From Acidobacteriota bacterium (GTDB lineage: Bacteria > Acidobacteriota > Terriglobia > Acidiferrales > UBA7541): a DNA stretch of 11,100 nt. The notes under the pieces were generated by a model. It worked only from the letters and a program-made list of their open reading frames with translations, was not told where the DNA came from and did not search any database. Shown piece by piece: positions 5,645 to 11,100 of the stretch. Numbering within the stretch: the first letter of the stretch is position 1; each line of letters starts with the position of its first letter. Location of the stretch: assembly GCA_003161495.1 (NCBI GenBank), contig PMOP01000124.1, forward strand, positions 12,885-23,984. Direction: 5' to 3'. Position numbers and translations under genes: made by a program.

Positions 5645-5672
5645 TTGCCCTACCGTTAATTTGTGGTAAAAT
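5645..5672 (+). promoter_or_regulatory. Likely promoter of the Topo VIA-like gene
   Basis: TTGCCC (5645-5650), a 16-base spacer and TAAAAT (5667-5672, five of six consensus bases) form a plausible plus-strand promoter. The spacer contains TACCGTTAA, a half-site like those in the palindromes at 5913-5940 and 6003-6030. The leader to ATG 5845 is about 165 bases long. Confidence 0.5.
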
Positions 5673-5844
5673 GGTTTCACTGGAAAGCTTGCTGGACGCA
5701 GCCAACGTGCGCTAGGCTCCGACTCCAGAACCGGCAAGTGGCTACTCCAAGGCGTGCATTCAAGGCGGCGGTAAGCAACAACCACACGCGTCGCTAACCT
5801 CCCATTCGTGGGTGCGTTTTCTGAATCCAGGAAACGTGTGCCCA

Positions 5845-7263
5845 ATGCCTGTAAAAGAAGTTCTTTCTGCTGCCGATATTCTTACCCCCAAACAATTAGC
5901 CGAAAGGCTCACGGCGAATAGCGGTATACCGTTAAACGCCATCAGAGAGCATGGGTCCTCCGACACAGAGGGCGCAATTAACGGTGAGACCTCCCCTAAA
6001 GTGGCAGATAACGGTGTACCGTTGTCTGCCAAACGCAATCGATCAGGCGTCTGTGGGAACCTCAATGTCCATCCAGCGCATGAAGAGTGTCCTGGACGCC
6101 GGCGCACGGCCAAGATTGACCGCCCCGTGGACTCAGCCGTTCGCGCGGAACTTGAACGGGTGCTTCACAAACTTGGTGGCCATCGGATGCAAGCCGATCT
6201 GAAAATAATTGGAATCTTATCGCCGCGCGAAATCGAAACCCACTGCTTTGAACTGCAACCCTACGAGAAGGTTCCCTTCGTCCAAGTAAGCAAGCAAATA
6301 TCGTTCTATACATCTGTGAAACGCACGAACGCTATCATTCTTGACTACGCGGCTCAAGGGCTGCTGCCGCTTACGCTCCGGCAAATTCACTACCAGATGG
6401 TTGTGCGTCATAAAGACTACCCGAACACCAAGACGAGCTATGACCACCTGAACATAGACCTAGTTCAGGCCCGCATGTCCGGTCTTGTACCCTGGAACGC
6501 GATTGATGACCCAACTCGTAGTGTCCACGAGCGGGCCTCATGGGAATCTGTGCAAGAGAGACTTGCCGCCACAGCCGCGAGCTACCACATCAGTCGATGG
6601 AAAAATCAAGAACAGTGGCCGATGGTACTCGTTGAAAAGGATGCCGCACTTGGAATCATTGCCCGGGCTTGCGAGGAACTCGATGTGCCATACGTATCGC
6701 TAAAGGGATACGGGAGCGTTTCCGCACTACGAAATCAAGTAGCCGCACATTGCCTCCGCGTTCTCGATCTAGGAATAAAGCCCGTCATTATCCACATATC
6801 GGACCACGACGCATCCGGATGGGACATGCCGCGCAATCTTGAAGATTACTTGAACTCGCTCGTGCGCCAAAGAGTTGATATGCGCCATATCGCACTTACC
6901 CTCGACCAAATTGCGAAAGGATACGGACATGGTGAGCCATTGCCTCCGGACCCCGTTAAGGACAAGGACCCGCGTTCAAAGAAATATATCGAGCACTTGG
7001 CAGAACGTGGTTTAGAGCCCGGCGCATGGGAGATGGATGCGCTTCCTCCCGCAACCTTGCATGAATTGATAGTCAACGAGATTAAATCGTGTCGTGATGA
7101 GCATTTGTGGAAAGTGATTGAAGACAACGAGAAGGAGGAGAAGCAGGCGATTCAAAAAGTCGCAGATCAATGGAGAGACCCGCGTGCCAATGTCGCAGAA
7201 GCGAGCCGGGGGCTTGCGGCAGTTAAGGAACTTATCCAACTCGAAGACGCGCGGTGGAGGTAG
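5845..7263 (+). CDS. Spo11/Topo VIA-like protein with Toprim domain (Mini-A type)
   Basis: With ATG 5845 the protein has 472 residues; GTG 5812 would add 11. I prefer ATG 5845 because AGGA lies 12 bases upstream and the GTG has no ribosome binding site. Numbering from GTG 5812: an N-terminal helix-turn-helix-like segment LTPKQLAERL (24-33), a variable linker with two related motifs (NSGIPLNA, DNGVPLSA), then a winged-helix region with LTLRQIHYQMV (187-197). Tyr194 aligns with the cleaving Tyr of the R-x-I-x-Y motif of Topo VIA/Spo11. The Toprim domain follows: MVLVEKDA (271-278, metal ligand Glu275), GYGSVSALR (299-307) and HISDHDASGWDM (328-339, Asp331 and Asp333). Family knowledge: this pairing makes DNA breaks with a 5' tyrosyl link, and stand-alone forms on mobile elements are called Mini-A. 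No GHKL ATPase (subunit B) is in the window. Activity is inferred. Confidence 0.85.
   Translation: MPVKEVLSAADILTPKQLAERLTANSGIPLNAIREHGSSDTEGAINGETSPKVADNGVPLSAKRNRSGVCGNLNVHPAHEECPGRRRTAKIDRPVDSAVRAELERVLHKLGGHRMQADLKIIGILSPREIETHCFELQPYEKVPFVQVSKQISFYTSVKRTNAIILDYAAQGLLPLTLRQIHYQMVVRHKDYPNTKTSYDHLNIDLVQARMSGLVPWNAIDDPTRSVHERASWESVQERLAATAASYHISRWKNQEQWPMVLVEKDAALGIIARACEELDVPYVSLKGYGSVSALRNQVAAHCLRVLDLGIKPVIIHISDHDASGWDMPRNLEDYLNSLVRQRVDMRHIALTLDQIAKGYGHGEPLPPDPVKDKDPRSKKYIEHLAERGLEPGAWEMDALPPATLHELIVNEIKSCRDEHLWKVIEDNEKEEKQAIQKVADQWRDPRANVAEASRGLAAVKELIQLEDARWR
5913..5940. repeat. 28-bp imperfect palindrome inside the Topo VIA-like gene (copy 1)
   Basis: The outer arms are GGCG and CGCC and the centre is the perfect CGGTATACCG; 11 of 14 base pairs match. 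It encodes part of the linker (ANSGIPLNA). It begins exactly 90 bp before copy 2 and shares 20 of 28 bases with it. Confidence 0.55.
6003..6030. repeat. 28-bp imperfect palindrome inside the Topo VIA-like gene (copy 2)
   Basis: The arms read GGCAGATAACGGT and ACCGTTGTCTGCC, with 12 of 14 pairs matching and the two exceptions T-G. It encodes ADNGVPLSA. A related half-site, TTAACGGT, lies between the copies (about 5978-5985), and TACCGTTAA is in the promoter at about 5651. Confidence 0.58.
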
Positions 7264-7335
7264 ATGACAATCAAAACTGTTCATGAGAGCGTCGGCTCCC
7301 TCCGTTCGGCGCGGCCGGCTGCAAGTGAAAGATGA
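7264..7335 (+). CDS. Possible leader micro-ORF (23 aa)
   Basis: ATG follows the TAG of the Topo VIA-like gene directly (TAGATG), with GGAGG three bases before the stop codon. The frame reads MTIKTVHESVGSLRSARP and then five more residues before TGA. Coupled translation is possible, but the short Shine-Dalgarno spacing and length make a functional peptide uncertain. It could simply be a leader before the HTH gene. Confidence 0.22.
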   Translation: MTIKTVHESVGSLRSARPAASER

Positions 7336-7362
7336 ACACAAACATCACGAAGGAGAAAAGAA

Positions 7363-8067
7363 ATGAAACTCAGCCAATCCAGCAAGGCACTAAAATACCA
7401 GCAGGGTACACGCAAAGGTCGCGGCAAGTTGCTGCCGGTCGGTCGAACCCGCTTCGACGCAAGCGCGGACACGGACCCCATCGGCAACCGAGACCATGCG
7501 GACCAAACTTTGTCCGAACTCGCAGCAGATTCCGTGCAGTCGCCAGAGTATCAACCAACTCAGCGGGAGCGTGAAGCAATGCAAGACAAGCTGCGTGAGT
7601 TGCGGAAACGCGCAACAACTGGCAGCGAGCGTGAGGCCGCCAAACTCCTGGGTGTTCCGAAAACCACACTGCGCAGAATCCGAGCGGGACTCCGCGAACT
7701 GGACGAAGCGTGCTTACAAGTTCCGTGGAAAGTCAGAATACTCGAATACGATCCGTTCGAAGGGCGAAGCGTCCTGGTTCATTTCAATTCCGGCGAGAGC
7801 CCGCAACTCAAAAAGAACATCAGGTCCGAAAAGGAACTTGCCGATCCGTTTGCGTTCAACGCGATACTCGATAAGGTGCATCCGCCATCGGCGTTCCGAT
7901 ATATCCCTCGGCTCAATCAATATGGGTTCGTTCTCCGAACGCGGCGAGACAGCGCGATCCAGGATGTCCTGCTCCTCAGCGGCGAAAAGGTCCAGGCGTT
8001 GATGACGGTTGACCGAAAGTGGATGCGCATCCAGCGAATTTTAGGCGGAGCACAGAAAGCCGCCTAA
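7363..8067 (+). CDS. HTH protein of unknown function (234 aa)
   Basis: ATG 7363 is preceded by a strong GGAG (AAGGAGAAAAGAA). The N-terminal 60 residues are basic and polar (KGRGKLLPVGRTRFD) and probably disordered. A central helix (about 66-85) leads into a helix-turn-helix at about 87-109, GSEREAAKLLGVPKTTLRRI, with the spacing of Fis-type or sigma-like HTH motifs. The C-terminal part has mixed strands and helices (VPWKVRILEYDPFEGRS, then SAFRYIPRLNQYGFVL and DVLLLSGEKVQALM). I cannot name the family. Placed 99 bases after the Topo VIA-like gene and in the same direction, it is probably co-transcribed. It may bind element DNA as a regulator or accessory factor. A hairpin overlaps its stop codon (8039-8069). 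Confidence 0.8.
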   Translation: MKLSQSSKALKYQQGTRKGRGKLLPVGRTRFDASADTDPIGNRDHADQTLSELAADSVQSPEYQPTQREREAMQDKLRELRKRATTGSEREAAKLLGVPKTTLRRIRAGLRELDEACLQVPWKVRILEYDPFEGRSVLVHFNSGESPQLKKNIRSEKELADPFAFNAILDKVHPPSAFRYIPRLNQYGFVLRTRRDSAIQDVLLLSGEKVQALMTVDRKWMRIQRILGGAQKAA

Positions 8068-8084
8068 AAAAGCGGACCACTTTT
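8039..8084 (+). terminator. Hairpin pair at the end of the HTH gene, possible terminator
   Basis: TTTTAGGCGG (8039-8048) and CCGCCTAAAA (8060-8069) form a perfect 10-bp stem around an 11-base loop that spans the stop codon. Immediately after, AAAAAG and CTTTTT (from about 8066 to 8084) can pair around CGGACCA and provide a T-run. The two stems compete for the same A-run. A terminator for the upstream unit is likely; the strength is unclear because the stem next to the T-run is AT-rich. Confidence 0.4.
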
Positions 8085-8197
8085 TGAAAGATTGTTTCTT
8101 GTGTGATTTCAGTAGGTTGCTGAGATTTTGGCGGTAGCCATTAGTGTGAAAACTAGCCGCTTTTGACCTTACCGACCTACATAATAGAGGGAAGATT

Positions 8198-8482
8198 GTG
8201 GCTGGATTTCAATGGAAGCCCGACAGAAATTATCATCGTGGAATGGCCTACGTCGAAGAATGGCACCGCCTCAGCGTCGAAGCGTTGCGCGCTTTGATCG
8301 TTACTGATGAACGTCGGGATTGGATTCTTGCAACCTACCCTCCAAGTGAAGTCGGTCGTCCTGGTATGTTCGCCCGTGACCAACGGACTGCGAGCAAGAT
8401 CAAGCGCCGCGTCTTAGACTGGCCGGAACCCAAACCCGACGCCGAAGAGATTGAGCAAATTGCGGAGAGGGCCGCCGCATAA
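8198..8482 (+). CDS. Small hypothetical protein (94 aa)
   Basis: The start is GTG 8198, supported by GAGGGAAG eight bases or less upstream (AGAGGGAAGATT). The protein is soluble and charged, with several aromatic residues early on (FQWKPDRNYH, YVEEWHRLS) and an acidic C-terminal helix (PDAEEIEQIAERAAA). No catalytic motif, cysteine pair or membrane helix is seen. It begins 130 bases after the HTH gene, behind a likely terminator, so it may have its own promoter; I could not find a convincing one in 8085-8197. The next gene follows after 46 bases. Family not recognised. Confidence 0.72.
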   Translation: MAGFQWKPDRNYHRGMAYVEEWHRLSVEALRALIVTDERRDWILATYPPSEVGRPGMFARDQRTASKIKRRVLDWPEPKPDAEEIEQIAERAAA

Positions 8483-8528
8483 AGTTCGGATGGATTCGAT
8501 ATAAAACCTGAAAGAGAGGGCAACTCAA

Positions 8529-8690
8529 ATGTCGCAAGTTGAAAAGATGCTCCACGAAATCGAGCAGGCGCGTTTCTGGGGCAGCCTGCAAGTAGATTTT
8601 CAGAACGGCCAAGTCACATTGATTCGCAAAACGGAAACGATTAAGCCCCAGCAACAGGGAACAACCCGTGAATACAACAACCCCCGCTGA
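8529..8690 (+). CDS. YezD/DUF2292-like small protein (53 aa)
   Basis: ATG 8529 follows a GAGAGGG ribosome binding site. The protein reads MSQVEKMLHEIEQARFWGSL, then QVDFQNGQVTLIRKTETIK and a Gln-rich polar tail. Helix, G-S turn, strand, N-G turn and strand ending in a T/K-E-T/K motif matches the YezD (DUF2292) family of about 50-60 residues, where the pattern is roughly I..I.yGsv.i.i.dG.v..ie..ek. The molecular function of that family is not established. Its last 23 bases overlap the winged-helix gene, so the two are probably coupled. Confidence 0.72.
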   Translation: MSQVEKMLHEIEQARFWGSLQVDFQNGQVTLIRKTETIKPQQQGTTREYNNPR

Positions 8691-9258
8691 ATCCCATTTC
8701 CATTGTTCGGCTGAGTGGCACCTTGCGAAACTGAGTTCAGTTTGCGCAATTGTCTACCCTTTCGCACTTCGGATTTCCAAGACCTATCAGAAATTCACAT
8801 GCTCGGCGAAAAGCGTAGCCGAGTATTTCGATTATGAGGAGCGGGCAATCCGGCGCGCTTACAAAGAGCTTGAAGAGCTAGGATTGTTCGTTCGGATCGA
8901 AACGGGGTTTTTCGAAGCGAATGTATTCAAGGTCTTGACGCATAAAGACTGGGCGACCGAAAATCCGAACCGATGCACGACAAAGATAGAATTCCCTTGG
9001 ACCGGCGAAGGTGACCCCCTCGGGCAGAAGTTATGGATTGCCAGCGGCGCGCGGGTTAAGTTCAAGGAATATCAAATCAAATTCCTGCGCGACCTTGGCC
9101 TACCAGAGAACGAAATCGTGGGCGAATTCGAGAGTTTCTGGGCAAAAGAATACGCAAAGACCCATGCAAACCAGTACAAAACCAACAGAAAAGGCATCGT
9201 TGGCCGATTCATTCTTCACATGAAAGCCAAAGCTCAATCCCGCGCTGCCGCTGCATAG
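8668..9258 (+). CDS. Winged-helix DNA-binding protein, possible replication initiator or regulator
   Basis: The start GTG 8668 lies within the end of the upstream small gene, 16 bases after a weak AGGGA-type site (CAACAGGGAACAACCC). After about 15 variable residues, helices carry LAKLSSVCAIVYPFALRI and then a clear winged-helix domain at about 39-92. It has CSAKSVAEYFDYEERAIRRA as the HTH, then LGLFVRIETGFFEANVFKVL as the wing strands. The C-terminal half is basic and helical (KFKEYQIKFLRDLGL, HANQYKTNRKGIVGRF). The layout is reminiscent of plasmid and phage replication-initiation proteins, but no specific Rep family is recognised. The array of four palindromes begins 33 bases after its stop codon, which is consistent with an initiator next to its sites or a regulator next to its operators. 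Confidence 0.78.
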   Translation: MNTTTPAESHFHCSAEWHLAKLSSVCAIVYPFALRISKTYQKFTCSAKSVAEYFDYEERAIRRAYKELEELGLFVRIETGFFEANVFKVLTHKDWATENPNRCTTKIEFPWTGEGDPLGQKLWIASGARVKFKEYQIKFLRDLGLPENEIVGEFESFWAKEYAKTHANQYKTNRKGIVGRFILHMKAKAQSRAAAA

Positions 9259-9291
9259 TCTTAAATTTGAATAGCCTACCTCTAGTAACGG

Positions 9292-9389
9292 CGGACAAAA
9301 ATGTCCGGCGATGGGCGGACAAATTTGTCCGGCGACATAGCCACTCTCGGCGGACATTTCTGTCCATCATCGGCGGACAAAAATGTCCG
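9292..9389. repeat. Array of four 16-bp palindromes (CGGACA-N4-TGTCCG)
   Basis: Cores lie at 9292-9307 (spacer AAAA), 9316-9331 (AATT), 9351-9366 (TTTC, last base A instead of G) and 9374-9389 (AAAA). Most are extended by GGCG on one or both sides. Centres are 24, 35 and 23 bp apart, close to two or three helical turns, so all face a similar side of the helix. The array fills the gap between the winged-helix gene and the zinc-ribbon gene. It is a protein-binding array: iterons, a partition site or multiple operators. Confidence 0.8.
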
Positions 9390-9533
9390 GGAAATAGACG
9401 ATGTTAGTGGGCGATGTTGAAAGTCCGAATGGACGAGTGAGAGTAGCCGATACCGCTGGCGCGGTGTCCGGCTTCGCCCGCCACATCAAAAACAAAAACC
9501 GTCCGCTTCGCGGACACTGGCAGAAGGACGAGT

Positions 9534-9896
9534 ATGCAGAAAGCAATCTCATTAGTGCTGTACGACCGGACTGGACGGCAGACGGGCGAGACGTACCCGC
9601 CAGGTTCAATCTGGACCTGGCACCACCAACGAAAACAAACCGAAGAGTCGCGGATGGACCACCCGGGCCGTGACGCCCAATCGAAGCCATCACGCCTGTG
9701 TGCCTGTGGAGCTTCACTGGCAGGAAAGAGGCGAGGCGCGAAATGGTGCTCCGATACGTGCCGGAAGCGGTTAGGACTCCAAAATAACCCGGAAACGCAC
9801 ATACAAAACAAAGGATTTGCGGACGCGAAAATCGACGGCTGGTGGGGTGGTAGCTTGGAAGTCTCAGAAGCCCCTGAAAACGGCAAAGCGGCGTGA
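9534..9896 (+). CDS. Small zinc-ribbon-like protein (120 aa)
   Basis: The C-terminal half contains LCACGASLAGKRRGAKWCSD and the following TCRKR: Cys56-x-Cys58 and Cys72-x3-Cys76. This is the C-x-CG...(K/R)-x-CS-x2-CR pattern of small zinc-binding proteins common on phages and plasmids. ATG 9534 has an AAGGACGAG ribosome binding site at good distance. ATG 9654, just before the zinc motif, is a possible shorter start (80 aa) with a weaker site. Third-position GC is higher in this frame than in the competing frame of 9401-9673, which overlaps the first 140 bases, so I prefer the long form modestly. The function is probably nucleic-acid or protein binding. It heads an overlapping gene run (GTGA overlap with the next gene) just downstream of the palindrome array. 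Confidence 0.65.
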   Translation: MQKAISLVLYDRTGRQTGETYPPGSIWTWHHQRKQTEESRMDHPGRDAQSKPSRLCACGASLAGKRRGAKWCSDTCRKRLGLQNNPETHIQNKGFADAKIDGWWGGSLEVSEAPENGKAA

Positions 9897-10171
9897 AGTA
9901 TCCCTCGCCGCAGTCCGTGCTTTACGAACTTGCCTCTCGCGGCCCGAGCGCCGGCCGACTCGAATCACTCCGGCTCATGGGTCTCCCTGATTCACCACGA
10001 ACCTGGGGCTCTTGCCCGCGACGTAGCCGCCGCGCGCTGTTGCGCCGCCTAGCTTGCGACCGCCGCAAATCCACCAAGGTCCGGCTCAGTGCGCTGAAAG
10101 AAATCCTGTGGAACCTAACCGTCGATCAGCAGAACGCCCTTGAGCGTCTGCGAAAGGACAACAACAGATGA
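9893..10171 (+). CDS. Small basic hypothetical protein (92 aa)
   Basis: GTG 9893 overlaps the preceding stop (GTGA), and the gene's own stop overlaps the next start (ATGA), so it sits in a translationally coupled run. The protein is strongly basic in the centre (CPRRSRRALLRRLACDRRKS), with helices before and after (PSPQSVLYELASRG, VRLSALKEILWNLT, QQNALERLRKDN). Helical and basic composition suggests nucleic-acid binding. It has the size and helical look of some small phage packaging subunits or plasmid accessory proteins, but nothing specific identifies it. Confidence 0.65.
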   Translation: MKYPSPQSVLYELASRGPSAGRLESLRLMGLPDSPRTWGSCPRRSRRALLRRLACDRRKSTKVRLSALKEILWNLTVDQQNALERLRKDNNR

Positions 10172-10746
10172 AGTCAACAGAGTTGAAATTGATTATTCAG
10201 AATCCAAGCACATCTCCCGAAGACCGGGCCAGTGCCTTAACTGCGCTCCAGAGTCTGGAGCGAGATGCTACGACAAGCATCGAGCGTCGGGACGCGAAAA
10301 AAGCTCTTGATTCGATCAATGCTGCCGAAATCGCAGAAGGCGACTTCTCGCAACAAAACATTTTCCGGCTGCTCTGGGACGATGGGGTGCCCGATATGAG
10401 TGTCGAATATCTCCGGGCAAAGTACCTACCCGAACCGACCACACGTATCGAGTGGGCATGGTTGAAATTTTGGCGCGACCGTCTCAAGTCCACCAGCAGC
10501 ATTCTCCGAGAATTCGCAGAGTGTCGGATAAAGATGCTGGCTGAGGACGCAAACATCCCGGGTGATGTCTGGCGAGCGGCGGCCGACTTTATGTCGCATT
10601 TCAAACAGAGAACCGCCAGCGATCCGATTCCTGAAATCATCGTGCCCAATAGGGAGAGATGGCAAACGATGCCCCACGAAGAATTCTATCAACACCTGGT
10701 CCCGCACAAGAAAAGTTGGACCGATACGTTTTATAAGGCGAGGTAA
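10168..10746 (+). CDS. Hypothetical protein (192 aa)
   Basis: ATG 10168 overlaps the previous stop by ATGA. The N-terminal third is helical and repetitive in style (SPEDRASALTALQSLERD, SIERRDAKKALDSINAAE), like a short helical-repeat segment. The middle has LLWDDGVPDMSVEYL and an aromatic WAWLKFWRDRL stretch. The C-terminus ends HKKSWTDTFYKAR. There are no membrane segments and no recognisable catalytic motif. Coupling to both neighbours suggests a joint role. Function unknown. Confidence 0.75.
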   Translation: MKSTELKLIIQNPSTSPEDRASALTALQSLERDATTSIERRDAKKALDSINAAEIAEGDFSQQNIFRLLWDDGVPDMSVEYLRAKYLPEPTTRIEWAWLKFWRDRLKSTSSILREFAECRIKMLAEDANIPGDVWRAAADFMSHFKQRTASDPIPEIIVPNRERWQTMPHEEFYQHLVPHKKSWTDTFYKAR

Positions 10747-10748
10747 GC

Positions 10749-11084
10749 ATGAGGACTCGACCAAATCGAAATGATCCCTGGCATGGCCCCAACTCAGCGT
10801 TTCAGCCGAACGAGGGCCCGGTAGCGTCGGATGATTTTGCCCCGCTGGCATTAACCGGGTCCAGCGCGCTTCGTGATTTCATACAGCGTGAGACTCACGC
10901 GAGCATCGTAGATAACCGCTCGTCCGAAACGCTGGGCAAGGGAGTGTATTTGCGGAGGCTCCCGGACAGTAGCTACGAACTTTTGATCTACAAAGGAAGA
11001 AGTTCCTACGACGGATATTACTCCGACGACCGTGAAAAACTACTAGAGATCGCGGCAGAAAAGATGGGGACTAACAATGCTTAA
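10749..11084 (+). CDS. Hypothetical protein (111 aa)
   Basis: ATG 10749 follows the previous stop by two bases and has AAGGCGAGG as a ribosome binding site. The first 40 residues are Pro/Asn-rich and probably disordered. The C-terminal 60 residues alternate charged and aromatic positions in a strand-rich pattern (GVYLRRLPDSSYELLIYKG, then SSYDGYYSDD) followed by a helix (REKLLEIAAEKMG), which looks like one small alpha/beta domain. Its end overlaps the next gene start. Family not recognised. Confidence 0.68.
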   Translation: MRTRPNRNDPWHGPNSAFQPNEGPVASDDFAPLALTGSSALRDFIQRETHASIVDNRSSETLGKGVYLRRLPDSSYELLIYKGRSSYDGYYSDDREKLLEIAAEKMGTNNA

Positions 11085-11100
11085 AGACCCTCTATCGGTA
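11077..11100 (+). CDS. Start of the next gene (cut by the right edge)
   Basis: ATG 11077 overlaps the preceding stop in ATGCTTAA and reads MLKDPLSV to the last base of the window without a stop. It continues the overlapping-start pattern of this run. Only eight codons are visible and no strong ribosome binding site is seen, so the call rests on context. Confidence 0.42.

Noticed and set aside
5845..7263. Wadjet JetD or a defence nuclease
   Set aside because: JetD is also Toprim and Topo VIA-related, but it works with JetA, JetB and JetC, none of which is present, and the motifs here fit the stand-alone Mini-A type better.
9292..9389. CRISPR array
   Set aside because: The units are 16-bp palindromes at uneven 23-35 bp intervals with almost no spacer, and no cas gene is present.
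9404..9886. Minus-strand frame of 160 codons opposite the zinc-ribbon gene
   Set aside because: It is antisense to the Cys4 motif and has no ribosome binding site or domain pattern.
1..11100. tRNA, rRNA or known riboswitch
   Set aside because: No cloverleaf with a T-loop GTTC-type motif, no rRNA-like stretch and no recognisable riboswitch core was seen on either strand by eye.

Overview
The window looks like part of a plasmid or integrative conjugative element from a Gram-negative-type bacterium of moderate GC content. Acidobacteriota is my best guess. It rests only on the style of several small hypothetical proteins and of the membrane proteins with one N-terminal helix, so treat the taxon as tentative. 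The mobile-element call is better supported. An ArdC-type antirestriction protein, a small serine recombinase with a helix-turn-helix partner, a stand-alone Spo11/Topo VIA-like protein, winged-helix and HTH proteins and several palindromic repeat clusters sit together, and there are no housekeeping genes.

Layout. Genes from 1 to 3975 read on the minus strand and genes from about 4394 to the right edge read on the plus strand, so 3976-4393 is a divergent control region. Left arm, in transcription order: ardC (3975-3103) followed after one base by a minimal clamp-loader-like AAA+ ATPase (3101-2418); a 72-aa hypothetical protein (2352-2134); a small HTH protein (2030-1806) overlapping a serine recombinase (1806-1225); then two membrane-anchored proteins of similar design (1177-473, and 277 running off the left edge).

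Control of the left arm. The ardC promoter and the HTH-recombinase promoter each have a consensus TTGACA -35 box, and each -10 region is covered by the same palindrome, TATGCTA-NN-TAGCATA. A second near-perfect copy lies just upstream of the ardC -35 box. This looks like one repressor controlling antirestriction and recombination together, much as global Kor-type repressors do on conjugative plasmids.

Middle. A 64-aa protein (4394-4588) with a good promoter is followed by about 1.2 kb with little convincing coding capacity. It holds a 23-bp perfect palindrome, direct repeats in an AT-rich stretch and a one-strand cluster of GGGTCC motifs. It is a candidate origin or control region in front of the Topo VIA-like gene.

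Right arm. The order is: a Spo11/Topo VIA-like protein (5845-7263) with the expected Tyr and Toprim acidic residues but no visible ATPase partner; an HTH protein (7363-8067); a 94-aa protein (8198-8482); a YezD/DUF2292-like protein (8529-8690); a winged-helix protein (8668-9258); an array of four 16-bp palindromes (9292-9389); a zinc-ribbon-like protein (9534-9896); then a tightly overlapping run of unrecognised genes that leaves the window (9893-11100). The winged-helix gene followed directly by the palindrome array is the best candidate for a replication initiator with its sites, or for a regulator with its operators. Neither role is proven.
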